Assembly: GCF_028769735.1 (NCBI RefSeq)
Contig: NC_088175.1
Coordinates: 2,170,001-2,234,000 of the forward strand
Length of the DNA stretch: 64,000 nucleotides
Source of the DNA: Zonotrichia leucophrys gambelii
Taxonomy: Eukaryota; Chordata; Aves; Passeriformes; Passerellidae
Reading direction: 5' to 3'
Shown: positions 1 to 10,873 of the stretch, one piece after another
How the letters are laid out: each line of letters opens with the position of its first letter
Position numbering within the stretch: the stretch's first letter is position 1
The notes under the pieces: generated by a model
The model's input: only the letters and a program-made list of their open reading frames with translations
What the model was told of the DNA's origin: nothing
Database searches by the model: none
Translations under genes and position numbers: made by a program

Positions 1-1071
1 CTGAAGGAGGATAACACAAAAGACGTGGCCATAACCAGAAAGATGCTGGAGCGTGAGGTGCATCTGCGGCAGGAGATGATTCGCCTCATCCAGGAGATTG
101 AGGAGAACACAGAGGAAAACACATTCTTTTCCACATTGAGCTGGCAGTGTCTGTTCTGGACAGCTCTAGCAGCCCTGGTCCTGGTCACTGTGGTCCTCTG
201 GCCAGACAGGCCAGGGATGCTTCATGAGCCTCCTCAATTATTTGTAGCCCACTGTTCTGGTGTCCCACAAGATGTCTCCACGTTTGAAATCAAGCTGATA
301 ATTGGTGAGCAAAATGCTTCCACTGGAAGCAAGAAAGCGTTGTCAAAGGCCTCTAGTCTATAATCCTTTGAATCATTTGTGCACCTTCACAAGGTTAAAT
401 AGATCTGTGCAGAGCCAGAAGGCACAAGTTTCTAAGTGGTGGCAGTGGTAATCTGCCAACAGACTCCTCCCTTTGGAATAATATAACCCTGTGGATTCCT
501 GTCTTTTTACAAGTGTCATCAGAGTGTCATGTCTATCCAGCCAGTCCAGTCTCCCCATCTCTGCTATGTGAATCCAGAGATTTGCACTTTGCCAGGAATA
601 TCATTATATGAGAAACAACACTTGTTGTGAAACCCAGGGGTGGGTACTTGGGCACACAGAAGTATCAGCACTGCAGACTGTGAGCAGTGCAGATCTGGGA
701 CTCCAGTGTAGTCCTTTTTCTGGCTTTTGGAGCACACTGCTCTGCAGGCATGGATGGCATTGCCACTTCCTGCAAAGCCAGAATGATTCCACAGGGATCA
801 ATGTGGAGGCCTGTGGGGCTGCAGCTCCTGTTTACAGTGATGCTTTTGGGCAGCAGGGAATGAACTGCAGAAGGCGGCATCAAGGATGGAGCCATGCCGG
901 ACACCAGGCTGCTGTGGCTCAGGTCAGGATATGTCCACTGAGGTTTCCACTCATCACCTCACGATGGTGCCTCGAGGGAGCTGCCCCCAGCTCCTCCTGC
1001 AGCCCTCAGAAGGTGCTGTCAGACTCAAGGTTTGCTTTTCTCTTACCTCCTCTTTTTCCTCAGGCGCCTAG
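1..1071 (+). CDS. 3' end of an unidentified coiled-coil, single-pass membrane protein (partial, spliced)
   Basis: The frame is open from base 1. The first ~40 residues are charged and coiled-coil-like (heptad-like ERE/LRQEM/LIQEIEE). A hydrophobic segment follows at about 145-225, starting near SWQCLFW and ending VVLWPDRPG, and then a tail of about 40 residues. A strong donor (G|GTGAGC) sits at 304/305 and a polypyrimidine-rich acceptor (ttttcctcag) ends at 1063. Splicing them adds Gly-Ala and a TAG at 1069-1071, with AATAAA at 1128-1133 closing the transcript. Without splicing the frame runs to a TAA at 361-363. The architecture suggests a tail-anchored or type II membrane protein. It lacks the PPPX end of KASH proteins, so it is not the SYNE2 C-terminus. 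In mammals TEX21 lies between ESR2 and MTHFD1, so an avian TEX21-like gene is a guess from position only. Confidence 0.6.
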
Positions 1072-1150
1072 GAGAAGCAGGACGACGCCTCAAGACAATG
1101 AAGGGAAAGGGTTTGGACTGCTATGTAAATAAAGAGCTTCCTATTGGGAA
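1064..1150 (+). other. Probable terminal exon and 3' UTR of the upstream gene
   Basis: The acceptor at 1061-1063 follows about 30 bases of pyrimidine-rich sequence. The exon contributes two codons and a stop at 1069-1071, then a short 3' UTR with AATAAA at 1128-1133. The cleavage site is probably 15-25 bases further on. The splice is inferred from sequence alone. Confidence 0.5.
1128..1133 (+). terminator. Poly(A) signal AATAAA of the upstream gene
   Basis: A canonical AATAAA lies 57 bases after the inferred stop codon at 1069-1071. Its position agrees with the proposed short last exon. Confidence 0.5.
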
Positions 1151-1609
1151 TCTGAAGAAAGGGTTTTCATTAAGAAATCTTCATGAGGAAATCTTCATTA
1201 AGAAATTTTCACTAAGAGGGAGTGCTGCTGTAATGAGAAGGTATCTTAAGAGACAACCCAAGTAGTGCAGGGTATAACAAATGTCTGCAATAGCAAATTC
1301 CAAGAGACCTAGGAAAAAATCCCAGGCTGTGTTACTCCATCCCTTTAAGTGCTTTAACCTTGCTGCTGGAAAGGGATCAGATTCCTTTTCCACCCCAGAA
1401 TACACAACTCAATTGAGATATTTTTTGGTTTTGAGACTGAATATGCTGTACTGTGGGTACAGGGCTGTTTGTGACAGCAGCAAATTCAAATGTTGGTAAC
1501 AGCCTTTCCAAAGAGAACAGACCCATTTCCCTGCTCAGATTTAATGTGGAGTTTTGTCCAGCATCTCCAGCTCCATAGCCCTGGCACAGATGTGGGAGCA
1601 GCCCATGAA

Positions 1610-1729
1610 GGGATGCTGTGACCCAGGAGGGGATGCTGCTGCTCATGAAGGGATGCTGTGGACCACAAAGGGATGCTGTGGACCACAAAGGGATGCTGCT
1701 GCTCATGAAGGGATGCTGCCTGCTCCTGG
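1610..1729 (+). repeat. 20-bp minisatellite, six units
   Basis: Six consecutive 20-base units each begin GGGATGCTG. Two types alternate: one continues TGGACCACAAA and the other CTGCTCATGAA; the first and last units are more diverged. Because 20 is not a multiple of three, each unit shifts the reading frame, which argues against a coding role. Confidence 0.85.
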
Positions 1730-2207
1730 CAGCAAGTTGCCATGGCTACAAGGTGAGGTGCTTTGGGGGAAAAAGGAAAAGATGAACTCTGGCAGGCCTG
1801 CCAGTTTGCAGCCTGCCCTGGGAGTCACAGTGATGCCTTGTGTGGACAGGACAAGGGTAGGAGAAGCTCTAACCTCTCAAAAAAGCCACTGCCCACGCCA
1901 GGGCTTCCAGCTTGGTTGTCAGATGCAAATTTAAAAGAGGAAAAAATTATTAGTTCAAACCTGATTAGTTCATTTTCTCATTCCTCACATACACTCCTTA
2001 GCCTTTCAAGCTTAATTAAAAAGGGGCAAAAAGATTTGCTGGCTAGGGCAGCTCACAGCATTCTCCTCACAACAAACACCAGATTTTGTGCTACAAACAG
2101 GGGAAAACAGCCTGTGTGTCATGAGACTGCAAAGTGCCTGCTCCTTCCTTATGCTGAGTGTCCAAACCTTGTGCTGCTGATCTTCAGTGACACATATTCA
2201 AGACTTT

Positions 2208-2340
2208 TATGCTTTATTTTTTTTTTTTGTGGCTATTTTTGTTTGTTTGGGGTTTTTTTTGTTTGGTTTTTTTGTGTGTTTTTGTGTTTGTTTTTTTTTT
2301 GTTTGTTGTTTTGTTGTTGTTGTTTGGGTTTTTTTTTTAA
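2208..2340. repeat. T-rich low-complexity tract
   Basis: Runs of T are broken by G, giving TTTG and GTTTG motifs over about 130 bases. It lies just upstream of a CR1 fragment. No function is evident. Confidence 0.8.
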
Positions 2341-2394
2341 ATATTGCATTTTAGAATCTTTTGAATGCTGTGAAAACTGCTCCAGGGGAGTGCA

Positions 2395-2610
2395 ATACTA
2401 CAAAAAATTTTCTTCACTTGAAAGAGTGATTAAGCACTGAAACAGTCTCTGCAGGGAAATGGCTGAGTCACCATCCTTGGAAGTATTCAAAGAATGAGTA
2501 GACATAGCACTTCACAAAATGGTTTAATGGGCATAATGATATTTGGCTTAAGGCTGGCCTTGATGGTCTTGCTGGTCTTTTCCAACCTTAAGGATTCTCT
2601 GATTTTATGA
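2395..2610 (+). mobile_element. CR1 LINE 3' fragment
   Basis: The sequence follows the familiar avian CR1 3' end: a 'tcttcact' start, a 'cactgaaacag...ctgcaggg' core, 'gagtcaccatcc', and a close with 'ggtcttttccaacctta' and a degenerate ATTCTATG-like 3' repeat near 2590-2608. It is 5'-truncated, as most CR1 copies are, and has no intact frame. Confidence 0.8.
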
Positions 2611-5600
2611 CTGGCTTGAGCTTACATTAGTTGACAGCTCAGCTGGAAATCTCCTGATTTGTTTGCTCCTGAAAATCCTTTGGCCATGCCCTCACTGCAG
2701 GACAAGGTACTCCTGCTCCCTAGAAGTCCTTCTTGGGGCAGGTCCTGGGAATGGCCAGCTTCCCCCAAAACTATGATAAAGAATGATGGAGAAAATCTGA
2801 TTTTTTAGAAAAAGGTATATGGTTCTGTATGCTCTATTTTTCAAACTCATGTAACTGTAGCACTTCAAATCCTATTGAAAATTATTTATACCGTAAAATA
2901 GCAGAAAAGTTAGGTACACAGAGTTCAAATGGAATATTTAAAGTTTGTGTTTGAGGACTTACTACAAATCCTAAGGGAAATGGCAGTTTAAATTGGACAG
3001 ATCCATCTTGCAAATTTCTGGAATATTGATTGCCACAGGACCATTTTTTCTTTTTTCTTGAAATTTTTTTTGTCTTAGTTTGTCAATAATCTGTTGCATA
3101 CAAATGTAGCCAACCGAGGTAAGATCAGAATTTTAAGTTAGGGTTTCTTTTTCTTTTCCTCTTTATGTGGAATTCTGTGGAATTAAACCTTGGGATATAT
3201 TTTACCTGTAAAATATTTCCTGTCTCTGTAAAAATATTACTGTTCCATTCAGTATTTTGCATGGTCAGGACAGCCTCATGTCCGTCAACAGGACCAAACT
3301 ACATCAAGGCATTGATTCTCAGGTTGTGAAGGTGGTCATGATCAACTGATACCAGCGACCAGCTTCACTCAGAAAAACAGCAATTATTTTCTCCTGCCTA
3401 TTAAATACTGCATGTTACTTGTGTTTTCAAAGAGAAAGATTGTGACTTTTTTTGCTCAATCTTTTTATGACTCCTAAATACACTGGTATTCCCACAATGC
3501 AATTTTCATAAAGGTACTCTGTTTTCTTGTAAGTTGTTAATCTCCAAAGAGAATAAAAACCCTTTTATATTTCACAATATTTTGAATTTTTGTTTGTTTG
3601 TTTGTTTCATTTTGTTTTATTTGAGAAAACAAGAACAGTTTGCCCCTGTCTGTGGCAAGGCTGATACCTGTTCTTTGTGCTCCTTAGTGAAGAGTTGGTT
3701 TCAGGGCCTGCATCATCCAGTACCCCAATAACTTTTTAACCAGGAAGAATTTGGGCACTAAAGCCAAACAACAGTAGAAAGTGACCTACTTTTAAATTTG
3801 AGAAGAGCAAGTACTTTGCCCTTGATAAGTATTTCCTTGGCATCATAAATTAATGCTATTTTTCTCACAAAGAAAAAGGGGCATCATGCTTTCCTTTTAT
3901 TGCTAAATAACATGGTTCTTCACAATGAGGTAGCCAGCTGATAGCAATCAGGAGAGATCAGTAAGAAGAATTTGCTACCATTTCATTGCATCACTTGTTC
4001 AATGAAGCCAGCTGCTGCTGCTTGTTCACTTTATTTCTCAAGATAAAGTCACTTTAGCTTCTCTACTAACTTTAAATTTAATTTCCTGAATAGTCAATGC
4101 CTTTTAAAGAGGGCAGTGCTGGTCTTCCCCAGCCAATGTTCCTTCAAGTTATTGTGAATCACAGAGCTAGAAAAGGCAGATGTGCAGGGAAAGTGACACA
4201 TTTTGCTGTCCTACTTATGGCTCAAGTCAGGGAATAAAAGTAATGAACAGGATATAATGCAATATGGGAACACCATTGTCACTTAACAGCAAACTCCTTT
4301 CATTATTTACAAAAAGCTTTAATGTACTTGTGGATATAAAAAGTGAGTGGCAAGCCAACAAAGGAGTTATTTTGTACCTCTGAGATGCCATTGATTACTC
4401 TGACCTAGAGCACTGGTGAGAATGTATTTTCTAGGAACATTTCACCAGAATGGAAATTACTGTACAGGAACATGTCGGCTGCAGTGAGGAATCCATGCAC
4501 ATAATGCTTCAAAAGGTTTTCCTAGAACCTTTTATTTCAGCACAAAAAAATGTGCACCATGGATGCCCCACCAGCATTGTCACTTTTTCAGCTCAGGCAG
4601 GAAGTGAGACATTGCTTCAGATTTATAGAGGAGATACTACTGGTTTCTAGGGGGAGCTGTTGACTCTCCTCACACCTACTGAGGTCTTGGTCCCAGACAC
4701 AGCATGACTGCAGCTGCACTGCAGGTACAGGAAGATTTGGAATGCTAACCCACAGCTAAATCCACTTGTGCACTCTTAGGGAGCCCTTGTCTCAGCTGGC
4801 ACTAATAGCTGAGAGGTGATGAGGAGCATGTTTGCACATTTCCATTCAGCTCCTCCTGCCCACGGGTGTGTTTACTGAGCATCACTGCAAAGCTGGAGCA
4901 TGAGGCTTTAAATTCACCTGTGGCTTTACCCAAATATCACTCACAGCTGGGTATCACAACTCACCTCAATAGCCAAGCCTCCAGACTTCAAAACCCCACA
5001 GGAGGGAGCATGTGCTCAGTCCTTGTCACCCTGAAGGGTCATTATCTCAGCTGAAAGTCAATTGCTTCCAATGACAGAAATGAGCTCCACATCTGCTGGA
5101 GTTTCTGAGCTGGGCACAAAAGTCCCCTCATTATCTACTAAATGAGAGGTGGATCTGACCAGAGACAACAACAAAAGCATGTCCCCTCTGGAAAGAGTTG
5201 TTTAACGGACAGAAGTTGCTTTCCTTTGGCAGTGCAGAAGAGCACAGCCATGAAAACTACCACAGCAAGTCACTGCAATGCTTCCCCTCATAATCTCTGC
5301 AAAAAAAGAGGGACTTGAATAGCCTCACCTTTATTAGCAGAAATCCCAGCAGATCCTCTTGTCATTAACGTCATGTAAGAGGATAACCTGCCTCTGGCTT
5401 CTCAGACTCTTCTTAGATTGTTGCTGCTCTTCTTTTCATCCCTTTACAGGGATATCAAGAATAAAATATGAATGAGCACTCTCCAGAACAAAACTGGCTG
5501 AAAATGGTATCTAGGGATAAGCAAATATCAAAAAAGAAAAAATTGCACATCTCTTGGATATTTATTGGCTTCTCAGGGTAAAGAAAGCTGATTTAAGTTA

Positions 5601-6312
5601 GGAAAGCTTTTCAAGGAATAACTACTTTTGTTTATAATGAGCAGCAGCATAGCCTGTGTGTGAGAGCTAGAATATCTTTGCAGCCTAGATCTTCTCAAAG
5701 ATAATAAATACTCTCATATATTGGACAATAAATACTCATACATTGGACATAAGATTATACATGACAGTCCATAGTAATTATTTTTTAATTAAAATATTTG
5801 AAAATGCATGTCAAGATATTGCTTTGGTCAGTGTTGAGAGTTTAACACTGTTCAAATTTCATCTCCTTAGAGGAAACAGTAAATTAAACTGTTCACATGT
5901 TATTCTCACAGTCACTTCTATTAGTCAGAGGCAATCCCTTGATATTTTGGTAGCATAACAGTTCTTAAATGCACATAATACCACTCAGTATCAAATTATG
6001 AGGTATCCATACTCTGAAAATATTTGAAAGAGTATTCTTGTATACCTCCTGTGCTGCTTTCCATGGTGCAGCCTGGATGTACCCAGTACCATGCTGTCAT
6101 ATTGTCTCTTCAAATGTCCTGCTCTTGGAGGCTGCCAGCATTATTTGTGTTGATGTACCACTCCAGGGGTAGGGGAGGAGGCAGGAGAGGCTGTGATCAG
6201 GTAGACAATCAAGAAGGGTAGGGTTCCAGTGCCCCCAGTCCAACCTTATGGTGCAGCTTCCAATGCAGCATGAAGTCCCCAGGAAGGGTCCCAGACTTCT
6301 ACTGAAAGAGGG
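2611..6312. other. Intergenic DNA, AT-rich
   Basis: No exon, RNA gene or recognisable transposon was seen. The only structured item is a small tandem duplication at 5703-5748. Short frames lack splice sites or conserved features. Confidence 0.5.
5703..5748 (+). repeat. Imperfect two-copy tandem duplication
   Basis: A 24-base unit (5703-5726) is followed directly by a 22-base copy (5727-5748). Both begin AATAAATACTC and end ATTGGAC. Confidence 0.7.
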
Positions 6313-6954
6313 TGTCTTGGTTTGAAAAGACAGGTGTCTGCTAAGGAAGGCATGAGCATCCCCTGAAATGGAAAATGTAGACACCCCCCCCCCCCTCCAA
6401 ATTGTTATAATTTTGAAATTAAGGGGCTGTCGGGCAAAGATATAGGAGCGGGAATAACAGTTCTTTATTAGGGAAGAAAATAAGAAAATAAACAATGCAG
6501 TAAAACAAAACAACACTGCCAGAGTCAGAATACAGCCTGACACCCTCTGGGTCAGGATGTTGACAGCAGTCCCAGTCATGGTGGCTGCAGCCCTCCTGCA
6601 GTGCAGGTGTGGTTCTGTTGGAGCAGGGATCCTGTAGAAGGGTGGAGTTTTCCAAATGAAGATCCAGTGGTAGTGTTACGTTCCTGGTCTTCCTCAGGGA
6701 ATCCAGTGGGAAAGGCTGGCTGTGGTGTTCCAAATCTCAGATTCTATCCAGATAGGAATGCTTGGCTCCTCCCCTTGGGCAGAGCATCTCCCAGTGAGAG
6801 AATGGAATTTTATCAGTGACACTCAATGGCCCATGAACAGCAGATGTCCCCCTGGAGGGAGGATTGGTTAAGAAAACTGCCCAATTAACAAAAGATAACT
6901 GCACTACCTCTAATAGATACAATAGAGTACATCCCCCATTTCCAACCTAAGACA
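6313..6954 (-). mobile_element. ERV long terminal repeat, full length, minus orientation
   Basis: The 642-bp segment has matching inverted ends: plus-strand TGTCTTGGTTT at 6313 and CAACCTAAGACA ending at 6954. Read on the minus strand it starts TGTCTTAGG and ends CCAAGACA, the TG...CA form of an LTR. A minus-strand AATAAA (TTTATT near 6463) fits the internal poly(A) signal. It holds a run of 12 C at 6384-6395. I recognise the sequence as a repeat common in songbird genomes, from memory only. I see no target-site duplication at the two ends, so it may be one LTR of a truncated provirus and not a clean solo LTR. Confidence 0.75.
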
Positions 6955-9900
6955 AAGTCTCTAACCATCATCTGCTCTGAGACACCACTGAAACCTGCCT
7001 AATGGCACTGTGACACTGTCTAAAAGAACAAAAATGTCACTGATTATGATTATTACTCATGGCATTTAAGACACTAACCACAGGAAAAGCTTGGACGATC
7101 CACATCTTGTCACTCCAGGGGTAACCATACTCCAGATCCCATTATTGTGTACCTCCCTCAGCCACTCCCTGCAGCCCTATAACATCTGTTCTGGGGCTGA
7201 GTGAGGCCTGAGCTCTGTCCCATCTCCTGGCTGAGACACATCATGGGATAGGCTGGATCCAGACAGGTTCTGATGGTTCCCCTTCATTTGAAGTACCACA
7301 TGTCACCACTTGGCGCAACTGAATTGTTAATAACTGTAATAGCAATAAAAATGATCAATAAAATTCCTTTGTTACTGCAAGGAATTGCATCAATTACAGG
7401 CTGTGAAATCTCTCCCTGCAAAAGCAGCATGCACATGAGTTACTTGCAGCCTCAAGGTTTTGGTCCTTTTTTCTTGAGGGTGTTTCCCTTTGGGAAAAAA
7501 GAAGTTGCCAATTAACTCAATCTTGTTAAATGCGGCATGGAGCAACTTATTGAAGAATGAGCTTAGGAAAAAAGATGGCATAATTAAGTACCTGTAACCA
7601 GATACAGGAAAAAGGGGTTATACCTTCACACAAAAACTAAACTCAGTTTAAGAAGTAGTCATAGCAAGGAAGGATCACTCCATACAGGAACCCTTCCTCA
7701 CACTTTTTCTTGGACATCAGTTATTGATCAACATTAAAAACAAGATATTTTTCTAAGCAGAACTTTATTCTAAAACATGTATTAAGTTATAGGTGTTATG
7801 TTAAATATAAATTATGTTTTTAATACACTTTCTGGATGAAGGGGAATTGTCTGTATTTCTTAGGAGAGAGAGAGAAGTTGTAGAAGAAGCAGAAAGCTGT
7901 CACGCTCAGTTCAGGACTGCTCAATTCTGATACTTTGCAAACATTCAGAAATTTTGCACAAATGGCCCTCAGCTCCATCTTACTTGGAAGACATCTGAAG
8001 AACAACTTCCACAGAAGTACCACACTCCATTGTGCTGGGGGTGGTCCTTTCCAGATTTTACAGCATTGCCCAACCAAGTAGGAATTCATGCCTAAATTTT
8101 CCACTGCAAAACATTTCTGGTCCAAGAAAATATTTAGGCAAATCACATAGAAAAATAAGACTGCTCAATGTAATAAACTCCAAGTAAATATATGATTCAG
8201 CAATGTACAAAAAGATGTTTTGCCAGCACATATTGAAATTGATTCTAATGCAACACCATTAAGGAAAGGATTTGATAAAAGGCAAGTAACTGTCTATCAG
8301 GCAGTTTTAGAGGCACAGAAAAATACAATAATGTTGTTACATTAAATGTTTCTTTTCCAAGCCTCAAGTTATGAGCTGCTTGAGAGGTGCAGTTTTTCCT
8401 GGCAAAATGTACTTCTCATTGATAATTTTAGTTTTAAATTGAAAATTACCTTTAATTTTTTTTAAGAATAACAATAATATTAGCTGTAGGGAGTTCCTAT
8501 AAGTGTGTTAAGGAATTTCAACACACCATGAAATCTTTTTCTCCTGACAACCCTCTGCTGAATGGTCCCAATGCCTGTATATGATATCTCCAGTTTCCTA
8601 TGCTAGTGCAACCAAGAAGAACTCCAAAGATGCCATTTCTAGCTGCTGCTCCTGTTGTCATGGAAACAGGTGTCAGAAGTAGGTACTTTTAAACTAATCT
8701 CAGTTTCATGCAAAAAAAATGAGAAACTGTGATTGTGTATGAGTGTCCCCCCTCTTCTGGTTTTTTTTTTTTAATGATCTTTGATAGATGTTTTCCCTCC
8801 ACTGATTATTTGCTACACTTTTGGTGCACTCATTGGAGTGAGAGCTAATGAGTTTCAATCCATGCTTGTGTGAGGTGCTTGGTACAGTCTCCAGGTAACA
8901 AATTACAAGTCCTTACCACATCTTTATATAATTGATGTAGTATGAATCTGCTAGTGCTACGCAATTGTTTTGAAATTCTAATCTATTTTAGCACATTACT
9001 GAACACAAAATCCAATCAGTCACTCCTAGTTATTTCCTTGCTGCTTTTTTGATGAAGTGAGACCAGTGTCATACCATAATAGATTGGCTTTCCTCACTTG
9101 GTGAGTATCCAAAAGTCATTTCTGTTTGGATCAGGTCTGGTAAAGCCTTGGCCAGTCTGGTAAAGTCCACTGACCAGTGGAAAGAAAAGCAGCTTTTCCA
9201 TTAAAAAAGCAGAGGATCCATTATTTTTTTGGCCCAAAAGGCAATACTGGTCCAGTTTCAAAAACAAATGTTCTTCTCTGTGGGATTTTTTTCAATAAGC
9301 TGATCTAGCAGAGGAGTCAAACAATTAGCCACGAAGAAAAACAGTGAAATTCTAATTTCTTTGATGATATACAAGTTCAGTCTGGGAGTTTGTGGGTGTG
9401 AAATTCTCTATCTAATCTTTATGTAGCTACATACCTGTGAAGAGCATGATTAGATTGCAGAAAACCTAAAATCATAAGGTGAAATGAAGCATCTGATTTA
9501 CTAAGTGGGCAGGTGCAATCCATATAACAGGAGCAAGTAATCATGGCTTAGTATCAGAAATAAGAGGTGTGTAACTGGAAATGCAGGATATCTAAAACGG
9601 AGGACACAAGCAACCTAATTCATAGGTAAAATTCTTATTTGCCAGAAGAACTAACCAGGTTTTCATGTGTGGACACCATTATCTTCCTACCTGCTACCTG
9701 CCCAATCACACAGTTCCACCTGACAAAACATGAGAACTATGAAACTCATAGGAAAATGTCAGAGACCTCCTAGAAGTGATGAAGATAAGAAACCACCACA
9801 TCCTTTTGATCACAGGCTCTAGATATGTCTTCCACAGATAAAAACTTTTGGTGAGACCTTTACACTGAGCAGCACCTTCCTTAAACAACCTGGACAGTCA

Positions 9901-10161
9901 GAGGAGAGAAGTGTCACTGGGTTAACTGAGGTACAATAATATAAAAGATAACAAGAACTGTGTAAATTCACAACAAATTCTCTGCCATACCAAGAGGTAA
10001 ACTGATTAATATCCTGCTCAAACCTCTACAGATGCTGCAGGAAGTGCAGTTAGTTCTGTAAAAGAACTAAGTCCTAAGTCCTACTCCTTCAAAGAGTTTG
10101 TTTCTCATGAATTGCGCTCTTTGGGTGAAAAGCAAATGAGAGGTATAAGCATGTTAAGTAT
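6955..10161. other. Intergenic DNA; possible ERV internal remnant at its start
   Basis: No host gene is recognised. If the LTR at 6313-6954 is a 3' LTR on the minus strand, the first ~0.5 kb here would be internal element sequence, but no intact viral frame is visible and the assignment is weak. The rest is AT-rich unique-looking DNA. Confidence 0.4.
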
Positions 10162-10240
10162 GGTAATACTTCTTACATTACTTATAAGAAGTATAAGTAA
10201 TATACTTATACTTCTTATAAGTAATATAAGAAGTATTACC
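10162..10240. repeat. 79-bp near-perfect nested palindrome
   Basis: A left arm at 10162-10199 and a right arm at 10203-10240 (38 bases each) are reverse complements with one mismatch, around a 3-base centre (10200-10202). Each arm contains its own smaller inverted repeat (TACTTCTTA and TAAGAAGTA), so the unit can fold as a long hairpin, a cruciform or nested stems. It is AT-rich. Confidence 0.9.
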
Positions 10241-10489
10241 GCTCGGGTGTAAATGAGGAAAAAAAATCTGGCATTCAGGCTGCTGCTAGGGAAAGCATGC
10301 AATGCAGATTGCAGTGCTTTAAAAGCCCAATGACAAAAATCCAGAAGAGCCATTATTAACACTCATTTTTCACTATCATGACTTAAACTAATCTTACAGA
10401 AGACCCAAATGATGATTTTTTTTCTGGCCCTCACCCCCTCCCCCCAATTTCACCAAGTCTCTGAAGGATCTCTAATCCACAATGCAGCA

Positions 10490-10873
10490 TATCAATGAGA
10501 GAGCTGGGATTGTCCAGCCTGGAGAAGACAAGACTCCAGGGTGAACTTAGAGCACATTCCAGTACCCAAAGGGGGTAATAAAAATAAGAGTGACCTTTTA
10601 CACAGGCAGACAGTGATAGGATAAGGGGCAATGGTTTTAAACTAAAAGAGAAGAGATTTAGATAGGATGTTAGGAAGGAATTCTTTACTCAGAGGGTGGT
10701 GAAACACTGGAACAGGTTGCCCAGAGAAGCTGTGGATGCCCTATCCCTGGAGTCAAAGGCTGGATGGGGCTTTGAACTTCTGGTCTAGAGAAAGGTGTCC
10801 CTGCCCATGGCAGGGGGTTTGGAACAAGACTGTCTTTAAGGTCCCTTCCAGCCCAAACCATTCCATGATTCTA
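10490..10873 (+). mobile_element. CR1 LINE 3' fragment
   Basis: This is a typical CR1 3' region: 'tgtccagcctggagaag', 'ggaattctttactcagagggtggtgaaacactggaacaggttgccc' in order, 'ccctggagtcaaaggctggatggggcttt', and an end in 'cccttccagcccaaaccattccatgattcta'. It is 5'-truncated and non-coding. Confidence 0.9.

Larger units (their letters stand above)
1151..2394. other. Intergenic DNA with a minisatellite and T-rich tract
   Basis: No gene is recognised. The stretch contains the 20-bp minisatellite at 1610-1729 and a low-complexity T/GT-rich tract at about 2215-2340. Long open frames here run through these simple repeats and look accidental. Confidence 0.5.

Noticed and set aside
1..363. The first gene as the C-terminus of SYNE2, a neighbour in mammals
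   Set aside because: The tail after the membrane segment is about 40 residues, does not end in the PPPX motif of KASH domains, and shares no obvious KASH sequence.
1763..2440. A 225-codon plus-strand frame
   Set aside because: The second half is translated poly-T/GT tract (Phe/Cys/Leu runs) running into a CR1 fragment.
6955..7515. A viral envelope-like frame next to the minus-strand LTR
   Set aside because: Minus-strand translations are interrupted by stops and gave no convincing viral motif.
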